From: Morella rubra
Lineage: Eukaryota > Streptophyta > Magnoliopsida > Fagales > Myricaceae
Direction of reading: 5' to 3'
NCBI GenBank assembly: GCA_003952965.2
Contig: CM025856.1
Span: 17,505,011 to 17,569,010 of the forward strand
DNA: 64,000 nt
Of this stretch, positions 10,314 through 22,299 are shown one piece after another. The first letter of the stretch is position 1. Every line of letters begins with the position of its first letter. The translations under genes and the position numbers were made by a program. The notes beneath the pieces are model-generated. The model made no database searches. It was not told where the DNA came from and worked only from the letters and a program-made list of their open reading frames with translations.

Positions 10314-11903
10314 AATGGATATTTTGTATTTCTGCGTTCCTTTTTTTTTTTTCAAGAAAAAAAAAAAAACAAACAAACAAACACTTCGTACGAGTGTGCT
10401 AATCCTTCCTATAAGCGTTAGGCAATGTGTTTAAAGACGGATAAATACGGTTTGTTAAATATTTGAAAAAATGGGAGCAATAGCTACAGTTTAATCAAGT
10501 ATATATTGTTATGAAAGAAGATTGTACCAGGGCGTTTGGGAGATTTGCTGGAGATTGTCGTTGAGAGGAAGAAGGGTAAAGGTGGAGTCTTGACCAGGGA
10601 AGGGCGGGGAAGCTTCGGGACCCTTAGGGGTTGTCTTCCGGTGTTCTTAGATACTTAGGATGTTGCGTTTCTCTTAGGTGGATGAAGAGTTGGGCTGAAG
10701 ATTGACTGGGCCTTGGCTGGGCTAGTTATCTTGGGTCAGGTTCTCAGGCCACGTTAGTTGATCTTGCTTTTACTTCCTGTAATTTCTTCAATAGCCCATT
10801 TGTTTGGGGTGTTGCTGTTATTCAATTCTGTAAGGGCGCAGCCCATCTTAATACATAGTCCGGAAAGCTCCTGTGAGAATGTATCGAATGTCATAACAGA
10901 AAAGATACAAGGAGGGTTGCTCTCTCTCTCTCTCTCTCTCTCGAATAGAGCTAATACAAATTCCTGTCATTTCCCATCTCCCAAACAGTTATCTTCCCAT
11001 TCTACCCCATTTACATCAGGTTACTTTACATATATCTTTTCAGCTGAGCAATTAGGTCGCTTAATGAAGCGATGAAGGTGCGATCCGCCACTGGCATTAT
11101 TGTCTTTAATTGTCTTTAGAAACAAAAGCAAACGGAGGAAGCGAAGGAGGCGAGGTAAAAGCAATCTCTGTTAGATATGTGAGAGGAGATCTACTTTTAT
11201 ATGCGGTTTTTGGTAAAAACTAAAAGAGAGGTTAGAATTGCCTTAATTTGGAGGTGGTAGCAAGGTTTAAAATCCAACTAAAGAGACAATAAAAGAGGTC
11301 TCTATATTGTCAGTATTCAAAAGCGAAGCGCATGAACATTTATGTCATTTGGTTTGACACAATAGTATACTTCTCATAGTTTCCTTTCACTCCCATGGAC
11401 AATGAAGAAATGAAAGGCGTTGGCCCATTGAGTCTTATTTTTTTACAACGGCCTTGATCTGCAGTTTTATTTTGATAAAGGGTTTTCATAGACAGTCACA
11501 GTCAGTAATTTGAACTTTTCAAACGTACTGCTCATGAACATCATTTTTCACGCGGGCTGTATATTTATATGGACAAGAACTTTGAGGCTCCAGCAGTCGA
11601 GCCGGCCTCTGTTCTCCTTGCTAAGTGCTAACTAGTACTGAGAAATCATGAAAAATGTGGATGAAATTGGGGCGGTACTCTTTTGATCTTTTTCGAGGGG
11701 GCTTAATTTTTTCTCTTTTGTTTGCTTATAAGATGGTGGTACCGTTGAAGATAAAACACCGACAAATGGTGCGGTCACCAATGCACGTATAATATTCCTA
11801 TCTCATTCCTCGTCTCCCTGTCATCTAAATCAGCTTCAAGTCTTTTTTACTTCTCCTCAATATCCTCCTTATTTTTCCTGCTCCTGCTCTGAAGTTTGAT
11901 GCG
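10314..11903. other. Intergenic, with poly-T/poly-A hairpin and (CT)n
   Basis: Just after the preceding gene a run of T's is followed at once by a run of A's (10340-10370), able to fold as a hairpin. A CT run lies at 10920-10942. The stretch 10530-10920 is less AT-rich and could be an old repeat, but no element ends were found. The open frame at 10758-11075 runs through the CT repeat and is not convincing. Confidence 0.55.
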
Positions 11904-12542
11904 ATGGCCTCCAACACAGAGTCTGTAAACCCCATAAGCATGTTACTTCCATCTCTCACTCTCCTCCTTATCATCATCGTGCACTCTAACTTGGCGTCAG
12001 GCACATCAAGTACTACTTCTATCAGTACTACAACTACAACAGCAGTGTCCAAAGAACAAGTATCATGCACAGTGTGCGTAAGTTGTGAAAACCCTTGTCC
12101 TGTACCATCACCACCACCACCAGTGGTTGAGTGCCCACCACCACCTTCTCCACCGCCGGTGCCTCCTCTACCACCGCCACTGCCACCCGCCATTCTGGAA
12201 TGCCCACCGCCACCACCCGCAATGCCAGAATACCCACCGCCACCACCCACCATGCCAGAATACCCACCGCCACCACCCACCATGCCAGAATACCCACCGA
12301 CACCACCCACCATGCCAGAATACCCACCGCCACCACCCTGTCGTGAAAATTGCTCCACCCCGCCAGTGCCACCAGGGTCTATCCCGGCACCTCCTCCTCC
12401 GACAAGACCAGTGTTACCACCTGGCTATCCAGTATTCTATTTCCCGCCTCCTCCTTTCATGCCTGACTCTGCCCTTAATTTGAAAACGCAGCCGTTTGTC
12501 TCTTGCATTGTTCTTCTTCTTACTTTTCTCTGTGTCTTCTAG
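11904..12542 (+). CDS. Proline-rich, extensin-like cell-surface protein
   Basis: A single exon of 212 residues. An N-terminal hydrophobic segment (about residues 13-28) acts as a signal peptide. A Ser/Thr-rich spacer (34-48) and a short Cys-rich stretch (55-65, CTVCVSCENPC) follow. Residues 66-186 are proline-rich. Four decapeptide repeats of the form PPPPPxMPEY fill residues 101-140 and a fifth starts at 141. The C-terminus (about 198-212) is a hydrophobic tail after a small-residue stretch (DSALN), as in GPI-anchored proteins. The composition suggests a secreted wall or plasma-membrane protein whose prolines are hydroxylated and glycosylated; Tyr in each repeat could cross-link. The repeats are almost identical at DNA level, a sign of recent expansion. 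The minus-strand Gly-rich frame over the same region is a shadow. Confidence 0.85.
   Translation: MASNTESVNPISMLLPSLTLLLIIIVHSNLASGTSSTTSISTTTTTAVSKEQVSCTVCVSCENPCPVPSPPPPVVECPPPPSPPPVPPLPPPLPPAILECPPPPPAMPEYPPPPPTMPEYPPPPPTMPEYPPTPPTMPEYPPPPPCRENCSTPPVPPGSIPAPPPPTRPVLPPGYPVFYFPPPPFMPDSALNLKTQPFVSCIVLLLTFLCVF
12204..12323 (+). repeat. 30-bp coding tandem repeat, four copies
   Basis: Each 30-base unit encodes PPPPPxMPEY inside the proline-rich protein. Copies differ by only one to three bases (Ala for Thr in the first, Thr for Pro in the fourth), so copy number is likely to vary between individuals. Confidence 0.9.
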
Positions 12543-14995
12543 ATACAGTACGTGAAGTACCAGTAGGTATTAGGATCCCTTGCTCTCCCTCCCTCCCTCT
12601 CTCTGCGGTAATTCTTTGTCAGTTAACTGTCTCTAGGCTCCTAGCACTGTGATCTATTTCGCATTCCTCTTCCTGATGATGCCACGCTTACCCGCTGAAA
12701 CTGAAGACATAAAAGGCTCCTTGACTGAAGAAATACCTCTCCCGCTCGCCTATTTTCTGTAATGCTCTGTACTCTATAATCTTATTTAATGTCGACGAAA
12801 TAAATCAATTTGGAAGTTTACTTCTTATTCTATGCTTGTTAGTCATAATTTGTTTCTTGCTTAATCTGTAGTTTATCCGTATCAACCACGAATGGATATC
12901 TGAATTTGGAGTCAAAATTTTGCGAATTTTCCCGCTAGTTATAAACATTCTGCGTGTTCTAGCTGTAGTCGCACTCACATTAACGATTTCTACAAAACAC
13001 ATAAGGTACTGGTGACGTTACCATGGTCTTGTAACTCTTGTTATCATTCACCACTATCAAAGCGACAAATCTCTTGTTTTTTTTTTTTTTCGGTCATTTT
13101 CTAAAGTTCGGATAGATTTGATTAGAGAGGTGCCGTGGGTAGGATTCAGCTTTTGTTGCTTTCTTTTGGTGGAAGGTTCGAATAGCAGTGAAGAAAGTAC
13201 TGCTGCACATATATGGCGGATTCTGCGCTCCCAGTCCACTACGAGCGGATCATGCCCATCACTTTTTGGCTGGTTAATGTAAGGCAAAGACAACATTGAG
13301 ATAGGGTTTCTACTTTCTAGGATTCGGAAATATGCTTCTGCACATGTCGGTGGAATATTTTCGTGCTCACCAACGAAAGAGATAAATTATAACGATATCA
13401 TATGAATGGAGATCGCAGAACTAGACTAATAGAAGACAATGGCCGCTCGTGGGGTACGTGGCCCAATATTGGTGTTACTCGTCTAAGGGGGTCACCACGG
13501 AAGTTCATGGATTTGGCTGACGACCATGCCACCATGGGGTTCCTGTCAATTATAACCTTGTCATCTGCGAATTAATTACAGGCCTCAGTACTTTTTGTGA
13601 TATTGATGAGAAGTAATGCCACGCATCAACTTCTTTTCTTAGTATTTATGTAGAAAAATTATGCTTTGCGATTTCGAAGTACCGGTTCATTTAAGGGGTA
13701 GATCATAAAAAGTTAACGGTTTAAAAATGTAAATTTTGCCAGTTTATCTTGTCTCCTTACAAATTAAGCATATTTTGAATTGTTTCTTAACTTCTTACTC
13801 AAATTAGAAGATTAAATTTAAAGAGAGAAATATACAGCATTTGATTCTCATGGTATTTAATATTGTCTCCATAAAATATTAAATCGTATAGACACTGTTT
13901 TTTGTATCTCCTAAATTAGAATATTTTGACGCGGACAGAAGAGTATTGATGGTTGAAAATGCACTAGGGGTCGAGTATTTTAGCACGCAGGGCGACTTGC
14001 TTCTCCTCACATCACGAAAGTAAACTTGACTGAAACTGTGATGTCACTGATGTGAGAACTCTTTTTTTTTTTTGCTGAATAAACTGATGCGAGAACTCAC
14101 GTTGAAGTATGACCAGCTTTTTTTCTAGTCGACTTTGGATGGTGCAGAGACATGTAAGGGTGGTTCCAGTTGATCCCTGAAATTCATTATCCGTCCCATA
14201 TGCATATGCATATGCAGGAATTGGAATCGGATATCATTTTTTTTAATTTTCCAATTCCGACCTTAATTTTTTAAAAAATAACCGATTCAGGGCTTTGACC
14301 CCATTTTAAACAATAATAATAATTATAAGTGATTTGGGTCAAAACAACCTAGGTCACTTGAACGAAGGAGTCATTGTGACTCCTTCGAAAATTCCAGAGA
14401 ACAGCAAACCTCCAGCAGCTTCTCTCTCTCTCTCCCCGTCGCTCCTTTTTTCTTTCTTTCTTTTCTTCCTTCTTCCTTTTCTGTTGGCAACTGTGGGTAT
14501 TATTTCACAAATGGGGTGAGTATATACATGCTTAACACATACAGACCACTAGGGGGTCGGCTATATGATAAGGGGGCCAAAAAAGGGAGAGCTACAAACC
14601 CGTTACATCATAGACAATCGCCAAAGAGCTACAAACCAACCAGCCTTAAAAGGCCATAACCAACCGAGCCAAAAAAGGATCACACAGAGATGGTGATTTT
14701 CAGAGTAGTTCTCCATGCTAGCACCATTAACCAAGAAGGAGCACACAGAGATGGCGCCCAACAAAAAGTGGGATACTGTGCAGAAATCGTAAGATAACGC
14801 CACTCGAACCAAGGGTGGCGCGTGGATCCACATGTTGTATCACCAGCCAAAACACAATAATCGTCACTTGATCCTCGCTTGTTACAAACCCGACGCCAAG
14901 AAGAGAAGCACAATCCAAAATGAGAGCGTTTGCAAAGCCAAAATATTGAGAAATTTTTAATCCGTCTAAAATTTTGATAAAAAATAATTAAAAAA
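12543..14995. other. Intergenic, no gene recognised
   Basis: A pyrimidine-rich 3' region (12580-12605) is followed by AT-rich DNA. Open frames at 12805-13296 and 14334-14918 show no family pattern. A small ATGCAT/CATATG-type repeat lies at 14198-14215. The stretch 14545-14935 is less AT-rich and repeats the phrase 'CACACAGAGATGG' twice, perhaps an old transposon remnant, but no ends are visible. Confidence 0.5.
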
Positions 14996-16728
14996 GGAAA
15001 AAATATAAATCATACACTAGGTTTTAACGCCTTTCTAAAAAACTCACTGGATTTTTTTTCTTAAAAAAAAAAAAAACTCACTAGGTTGATAATTTTGATA
15101 TAAAATCTCATTCAACCCATAACGTTAGACTCATTTAACGGAAAATTCTTCTCGTCCAATTACGATGTGACACGTGTCATTAAAATAAATTAAAAATATA
15201 ATCATTTTTAAAAAAATTTAATACTAAAATAAATAAAAACTTATAATTTAATACTAAATTTAAATTTTAAATTTTAAACTCTTTTTGAAAAAAAAACATA
15301 TGGAAAAAGGTTCCCACCCTGACCCATTCACGGTGGCCACCCGAGCGACAGCTACTTGGTGGTTGGGGGACCTCCCCATCCCGCAACCCACAGAATCGCT
15401 TGAATTTCCTACAATGATGAAGGCAAACAAATAGAATGAAAAATCAATAACAAAATTACCAGAGTGAGTACCAAAATATTAACTGAGAGAGAAACAGAGA
15501 GTACCCGACGAAGGAGAAACTGGTTGAGGTGAAGAGAGAGGAGTGGGGTTGTAGAGTTGCGGACAATCAAGTAGGAGAAGAGAGCGAGAAAATGGGAGAG
15601 ATAATACGGCTCTAATACGATCAAGTTCAACCATTCCATCAGACTATGCTTCTTCTCAATGTTTCCTATCTCTTTCTCGACTTATTTGTAGAAGACACGC
15701 TGCCAAACTTGTTAGGTGACAAGACCAAACTATTTGATACTTTTGGAAACACAAAACGAAAATACCAACACGCACAAAGACCAATATTTAACGTGGTTCA
15801 GCAATGCCTACGTCCACAGAGGAGAAGCTTTGATTTCAACAAACAAGTGTTTACAACTCTCAACTCTTACTGCCACTCTCTGCAACACCTCTCTTTCTCA
15901 CTCTTTCAGTTTCACTCACTGCACTTCGCACTACTATTGCACTCATGCACGTATAGACATATATAGGAGAAATGAGACAGTGTGAAAAAATCACACTTTG
16001 TCAAGATTTGCAACATTGTGCAAATCTTTGTCTTGCAGCTCATTTAATGAAGAGCATGCTTGGGCTGCTGTCTCATGCATTGACATTGCAACATCTTGCC
16101 ATTTGAATTTCCAAGAGGCCAACTGGCCAAGATGGTTGGTTTTGATACTTTAGTTTCCGTTTGCTCTGTGGGAAATGCTGGCCAATTTCATGGTTTCAAT
16201 TTTCTTTATCTTTTCGAGCCTTTGGAAAGCCAAATTTACGAGTGTTAAGTTTCTTTGTACTGGTTGTCTTGCACACTCCATGTTTGTTAATTTGCTTGAC
16301 AGGAAAGATAACTTTCAGCTTTTTCATGGAGGTTTCATGGAGGTCAACAAGGAAAACCCCACATCCACTTCTCCTAAAAGGCATCTCATGATTTGGTCCC
16401 TGAGAGCCAAGCTCCGGTGGAGGCACCAAGCGACGGCCAGGGGTGGGTGGAGGGACCCCTCCACCGTGAATTGGTCGAGGTCCCCTAATATTTTTCCTTT
16501 TTTTTTAAGTTTTTAATTTTACTATTAAAGTATGCTTTTTTTTTTATTTATTTTAATGACACGTGTCACGTTGTGATTGGCAGGATGGATTTTCCATTAA
16601 AACGAGGTTAGGTCAAATGAGTTTTATATCAAGATGACAAACCTGGTGAGTTTTTTTTTTTTTTATTTTTATAACTCAGTGAGTCTTTTAAAAAAGCACT
16701 CAAACCTAGTAGTGATTTGTAATTTTCC
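14996..16728. mobile_element. Non-autonomous DNA element with long inverted ends (MULE-like)
   Basis: The first ~400 bases (14996-15400) are an imperfect inverted copy of the last ~340 (16390-16728). Both ends share, outside to inside: GGAAAA, CACTAGGTTT-type words, AACTCAC(C/T)AGGTT, 'TTTTGATATAAAA(T)CTCAT', 'GTGACACGTGTCATTAAAAT' and 'ATTCACGGTGG'. The word TAAAAAA directly flanks both ends (14989-14995 and 16729-16735), a possible short target duplication although in A-rich DNA. Long inverted ends and lack of a transposase fit a MULE-type non-autonomous element; 9 bp would be the normal duplication, so the family is tentative. Open frames inside (15409-16516) are not recognised as proteins. 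Confidence 0.65.
15790..15817 (+). repeat. LTR-type motif inside the long-inverted-repeat element
   Basis: The words 'AACGTGGTTCAGCAATGCC' and 'TACGTCCAC' form a motif that I recall from many Ty1/copia LTRs and related plant repeats. A diverged match lies at 30231-30270 ('TTACGAGATTCAGCAATGTA', 'CTACATCCAC'). It suggests a fossil solo LTR or LTR fragment here, but clear LTR ends were not found. Confidence 0.4.
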
Positions 16729-17094
16729 TAAAAAATCATCCATCTTCCTTGAAAATCATCTATTTCTATTATGATAAATATAAAAAAATCAATCATTTCT
16801 CTTCTCATATTTTTTACTCACCCCTATAAAATTTTACTTATGGAAATATGGCCAGCAGAGGATGAAGAATTCATGGAATGAACCTGATACATGGAAATGG
16901 TGGAACAAAAATTGACATATTTGGCTTCTTTTGTTCCTGTAAATGAAAGACCAGAAAAACAAATGTAAAGCTGACAGCAACAGGATCAAAGGGGAGAGAA
17001 CTGGGAAGGGAGATGGGAACGGGGAAGGAAGAGCTAGAGCTCCTTTCTAAATGAGTTTTCAGTTAGAGAAAGCTTTTCGCCAGATTAATTTGGT

Positions 17095-17240
17095 CTAGTT
17101 ACGAACACACCTTCATATGCATACACCATCCCCTGCGTAACATTTGAGTCCAAAATCCGACCCGAAAATGTGATAGCACTCCGAGAGTCAGAACGGTCCA
17201 ATTCTATCTACCGCTTTGAAGTCACCAATAAACCACCCAA
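17095..17240 (+). repeat. Duplicated upstream region of histone H1 (copy A)
   Basis: This matches 30865-31000, the region upstream of the intact H1 gene. Shared words include 'CCAAAATCCGACCC'/'CTGAAATCCAACCC', 'CGGAGAGTCAG'/'CCGAGAGTCAGAACGG' and the 'ACCGCTT' and 'CCAAT(A/C)AA' blocks. The match stops at 17240, where unrelated AT-rich DNA begins, and resumes just before the H1 pseudogene start. Confidence 0.75.
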
Positions 17241-18500
17241 GGGCAACTCCAATTATAGGTAGGGTTGGCAATTGACTAAGGCCCCAAATTAGGGAGGCCG
17301 CCAATTAAAATTTTTCTTTAATAGGTATATTTAAAAAATATTTAATGATAAGGCCTTGAAAATTTAACATTAAAGCTATTTGTATAGAATTTTAGTTATT
17401 AATTTTTATTATATAAAGAGGCCTATTAAATCTCTTTAATAAAAGTAACCATTAAGTCATCACCCTTTTATAAAGTCTCATTTATTAGAGCATCATCAAC
17501 ACTATAAAGTCTAGTTAATTAATTTTTATTCTATAAAGAGCCTATTAAATCTCCTTGATTGAAGTAACCATTAACTCTTCACCAATTTATAAAGTCTCTT
17601 GCATCAATCATCCTCTTCTTTATTTAAAAGATATTAATTGCAAATTGATTCAAACGAAATTTCATAAAGTCAATATCCTATAAAATCTCTTTAAGATTAT
17701 TTGGCAATTGATTCCAAAAATTCTATAAAATCTCACACCTAATTCATTAAAAAAATTTTACCTTGACTTGACAAGCAAAAATAATTTATAGCCGTTTATA
17801 CCATCTAATCTATTTAATATTTTTATAGTTGTATGCATTAATTAATAACTAAAAATCTATGACTTAATCTATAAACCATTTCACAATTAAGTGAGACAAT
17901 ATTTTAATTGGTTGTTACGTACAAAAACTACTTAAAAATCCCCTCTCAATCATCATATTTTTTTCTTCTCATTTATTGGTTCTTCCCAATTCTTATCTTT
18001 GGGATCAAGAGCACTAGTAGTCACTAAAGATTTTTTCTCCTCGTTTATTGGTGCTTCCCAATTCTTATCTTTGGGATCAAGATCACTCGTAGTCACTAAA
18101 GTCCAGGTGCTATTATTCTAAACTTTTTATTTTATGTTTTATTTGTTGCAACTATCATAATTTATTGTTTGTTTTTTTTTTTTATTTAATTTGAAAAAAT
18201 TGAAATCTTTTCGATGAGGATGACTTGAAAAAATATTGCGCATGTTCGTTTGCAAAAGTATTTTAGAATACAATAGGGATTTGAAAGGCTAACTTTTTAA
18301 AAGTACTTGAAATTTGAAAAATAGATGTTTTATCTCTTTAAATTTTAAAGTTTTTAATTTTACTACTTTAAGAATATGTTTGAATTTTAAAATGAATAGC
18401 AACTCAATCTTATCATCTTTTCAAATTTAGAATCCTTCTGTAATCTAGTTGTTTATAAATAATTTGTTAGTCTCTTTGAGAGAATAAGAATTCAAGAGTG
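17241..18500. mobile_element. Insertion in the H1-pseudogene promoter, repeat-rich
   Basis: This ~1.26 kb block has no counterpart upstream of the intact H1 gene, so it is an insertion. It contains two internal tandem duplications: a ~85-bp block at 17395-17481 repeated at 17515-17597, and a 72-bp-period block at 17960-18105. It also has 'AAGGCCCCAAATTAGGG', like many hAT-type non-autonomous elements. The 72-bp block and the sequence after it match 32695-32800, downstream of the intact H1 gene. Confidence 0.6.
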
Positions 18501-18531
18501 TTTTTGAAAGTTTTACTCTAATCTTTCAGAG

Positions 18532-19150
18532 ATGGTGAAAGCAACCACAACGGTTGCAAACAGTGGCAAAAATCACAAAACCCTACATCCCCCTTACTCT
18601 AAGGTCCTCAAATTTTCCCCTTTTAAGCGTTTTTGTCCTGTTTCTAAGACAATAATTTTGATTTTATCATATATTCGCTCTTTGGCAGATTACAAGCGAG
18701 GCAATATTGATGTAGAAGGACCAAACAGGGTCGAGCCAGCAAGCAGCTGCGAAGTTCGTAGAACACAAGTGCAAGAAAGTGTTGCCACCCAATTTCAAGA
18801 AAGTCCAATCAGTGCAATTGAAGAAGTTTGTCGAGTCTGAGAGGCTCGTAAAAGTTGAGGGTTCCTTTAAATTCTCCTGGACAGAAAAGGTGAAGTTGGG
18901 CGTCAAACAGACCCAAAAAAATAATGTTAACAACCAGGAGACTAAGAAGGCCTTGATGCCAAAGGAAAAGACCCCCAATAAGCTTGCAGAGAAAGGGGTG
19001 ACCAAGAGGCTCAGTCAATTTAAGACACCAGAGAAGAACCTGAAGAACCAAATGACGAAGTGCCTAACACCAATGGAGAGGAAGGGTTCAAACCTGTGTG
19101 GCTCGTCAAGGCCAACAAAGAAGGCTAGGAATTTTTGTGGGTGTCCCTAA
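18532..19150 (+). pseudogene. Histone H1 pseudogene
   Basis: The two-exon structure is the same as the intact H1 gene at 31104: exon 1 18532-18603, an 85-base GT-AG intron, exon 2 18689-19150. Exon 1 has the start of the globular domain ('LHPPYSK'). Exon 2 begins ITSEAILM and then meets an in-frame TAG at 18713-18715. The rest stays open: 'TGSSQQAAAKFVEHK', 'LPPNFKKVQSVQLKKFVES', then a Lys-rich tail ending 'KKARN' plus a few extra residues. The stop at codon 33 removes nearly all of the DNA-binding domain, and several tail lysines have changed. The retained intron and matching flanks show a DNA-level duplicate, not a processed copy. A ~1.26 kb insertion also separates it from its promoter. 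Confidence 0.9.
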
Positions 19151-19755
19151 TTAGATGTAATTATTGTTTAATAATTAAGGTAGAAAATTGTTACTAGCTA
19201 ATTTTGGTACTTACTGTTTAGTAATGTAGATAATGTGGTAATTTCCTTTTGTGCTAAGAGATAAATGGAGGAATAAAACCAAAGCATCCGTACGCATAAA
19301 CTCTAAACCCATATTCAAGAAACGCATGCTGTGATGGAAAATGTTGGATGAAATTGATCTGTATTTGAATTTGTTCTTACTATTGTTCTTTTATTTTTTG
19401 ATGTTTCTGAAGGTTCTTACTATACGGAAAGTTCTCCTTGACCCATATTGTGGGTTGATTGCCGAAATCTAGATAAAATTGCTACCCTAAACTAAGATTT
19501 TTCCAATTATAATCGGAGGCTACCCATATTGTGCTTAATGCTTAAAGTTGTTCTTTCGGAAAGATTTAGTCTTTTTTCCACTTGAAAAGCATGTTCATCT
19601 TGGTTGCTATTCCGCCTGAGTTATGTAATTTGGTCCACAATCACTAGAGAAGACCTTAACCGTTGAAAGTGTGAACCAGTATTTAATTGAAGTAATAGAA
19701 TTTAGCACCAACAGAGAATTTGCTGGTTGAATTTAATTTAGAAGTGAATATTATT
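19151..19755 (+). repeat. Duplicated 3' flank of histone H1 (copy A)
   Basis: This matches 31680-32200 downstream of the intact gene. Shared words include 'GTAGATAATGTGG', 'TTTCCTTTTGTGCT', 'ACTAGAGAAGACC' and the 'GTATTTAAT...GTAGAATTTA'-like end. The block from about 19620 onward also matches 29385-29540. Confidence 0.75.
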
Positions 19756-20084
19756 TGGCTTTTAGTTATTGTGGTAGGCATTTTCATAGTTTTCTCTATT
19801 GTTGCTCCTTTTTTTTTCATTAGATGTCAGAACCAATTTGTTTTTGCTAACTTACACCTAAGATGCTAGCCTAATAATTAGGAGGTCATCTTTCATATAC
19901 TTGACGTATCACTGGAGTCACATAGATGTGTAGTTGATACACTTACCACTAACTACACACAAAAATGTGGGATTAGAATTGTGTGCACCACCCAGGAGAC
20001 TTACCCTGTGGGGCCAGGCCTAGGCCAGGAGGGTAGCTCCTCATGATCAGTGGTTTAAGCGTTGTATCAGTCAGAGTGAACATG
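19756..20084. other. Short intergenic stretch before the LTR element
   Basis: No gene is present. It contains 'GTAGCTCCTCATGATCAGTGG' in two parts that faintly resemble a tRNA-derived SINE A box, but no B box or tail was found. A 16-base word at 20060-20075 (CGTTGTATCAGTCAGA) is inverted at 25421-25436. Confidence 0.4.
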
Positions 20085-20089
20085 AAAAG

Positions 20090-21286
20090 TAAACAACCTA
20101 ATTTAGACCTAACTATGCGGAAAATACCTAGAGGGGGTGAATAGGTATATTTAAAAAATTATCAATTAACTCCTTTTTAAAACAAAAACATATTCTCTGA
20201 AGAAACAAATCAATAACAATTGTTTTACAATATGTCAAGATACTAAAATGACCAGCAAACAATAAGATACAAATCAACACAAAAATAAAACACAATCTGT
20301 AAAATAGAGGAGTCCGAAGAAACAGCAAGTAACTCCGAAGTAATTTCAACTCGCAGAAACAGTAATTTCCAGATTCACAAAAACAATTGAAATGCAATCA
20401 ATTGAACAATCTTACTAATAACCAGAATCTTAATTCGTAATTTACCAACCAGATTTGTGAATGAAGGTTGTCAAGGCTCAAGAATATAAACTCACAACAT
20501 AAAGAATAAACTTGGTTAGTAAGAGAATAAACGAAATAAATTAAGAAAAAAAATAAACACATAACACCGAGAATGGTTACGAAGAGAAACTCCCTAAGGA
20601 ACGTCCTTAAGGAGAAAAACTCTCCGGGCCCTAGGCCATTTGAATCCACTAGTTTCCAATTGATTACAAGGTGATCTATTGAAGCGACTAACCTAGCCTA
20701 TCAAAAACACTTTGAACCAAACCCGATTTATTATAAATCGAATTGCAAAATGGACGTAGAACCTCTAAGTCCAAACGGAAACCTCGATCTCGAACAACTC
20801 TTGATCTTAATGCACAAATCTTGTGCAATCAAGGGCCAAAAGCTAGAACCTCCAGCAATCTCTCTTTCAGAACCTCTAAAAGCCTCAATCAATGAACAAA
20901 TCGATGTAGGTGATCAATGAACCAAACTCTCCTTCAGATCTGATCGGCAAACTCTTATACAGTAAACCCAACCTTTCTACAAGAACAAATGAAGTAAGAA
21001 CAAATGAAGTAAGAACTATTAGCACATTTCTGGGAGAAGACGATCTTGAAAGGAGTGGAGAAGCCAAAAAGAAACTGTTCGATCTTTTCCTCTAAAGGGC
21101 AGATTTTTTGCTAAATGACGAAGACCCTTCTTTTTTGTTAAAACCACCTGCACGTGAACACCAACAGAAAAGCTAACTTTACCTTTTTTAACAGAAAAGC
21201 TAACTTTTCTTTTTCCGTCTAGAAAAACCAAACTGGAAAAAAATGCCCCTGTTGATTTTTGACGAAAATGCCAAACGGTTTTCACA
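20090..21286 (-). repeat. 3' LTR of the gag-only element
   Basis: In element orientation it begins TGTGAAAACC next to the purine tract and ends at the AAAAG target duplication. It matches the other LTR along its full length with scattered substitutions and small indels. The terminal CA expected at its outer end has drifted. Confidence 0.9.
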
Positions 21287-22299
21287 ATCTCCCCATTTTG
21301 GCATCCTTCGTGACAAAACCTATACTAACCTATAAACGAAAAGATAATGAAACCTGTTGATCACCACCACAGGAGACATTTTACATAGAGACTCAAACCC
21401 TATGAAAAATCTAAGGCTAAAGGAATACAATCTGAGATATAAGTACCTAAAAAAAAAAAAAACTTATCACAAACACCAATCTAAACGACCCATTAGAAAC
21501 AATGTTAGTTAAAGATACAAAATTACAAACAGTGGGTATAATCTCAACGTAGTTGATATATGTCTCCCCTTGAGACAAGCAGTTATAAACAACTAAAATA
21601 GAAAGTAACTCCCCTTAACATTTAGCGCTATTTAACATCAATATCTCAACCAAGTCTCCAATATTAATATCTCATCCTCTATATATATAAACAAGTCAAA
21701 CAACCATAAAACATTGCTCTCTACAAATTAATTCAACAAAAAAAAATAGTTATAATCTCATTCTCCCCCTTTTTGACAAGAAAGATGTCAAATTGAAAAC
21801 TCAATAACCAACAATATGGTTAATTTCAACAACACATGTCAGTATATCAAAATATATCTCCAAGACAATATATTCAATTAAGAACACAACTGAATTCAAT
21901 ATTGCAAATTTACCTTTAATAACTCACATCTTATATATTAATGAAAATTCATATAGCACTAGCGCTATAGTATAAAGGGACCAAAAGAAATATAAGGGTC
22001 ATAACCATATGAGTGACACAAACTTAAAAAATACAACATCACATATTCTTTTTCCAATACACAAAAAAATTTCCACTTATAGCAGCAATATTTTTAAGCT
22101 ACTCGAAACACATGTAAATCACTTTCACATGATCATAAAAATACAAGATTCAAGTATGTATTATCTTAAAAAAAAACTCAGTGATATCAATAACATGACT
22201 AAAATGCATTCAACATATTTAATCATGATTAAAATCATTTGGAAAAAAAATCTTTATTGCCTAAAAATCAATGTGAAATGCATTCTTTCTTACCCAAAC

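Noticed and set aside
9705-10376. 223-residue minus-strand frame
   Set aside because: It mirrors the GC-rich exon of the plus-strand gene, which has better splice sites, a start and a stop in place.
11825-12372. Gly-rich and Val/Ala-rich minus-strand frames over the proline-rich gene
   Set aside because: They are the antisense reading of the CCA-rich coding repeats.
19870-20080. Possible tRNA-derived SINE
   Set aside because: Only a weak A-box-like word was seen; no B box, tail or target duplication.
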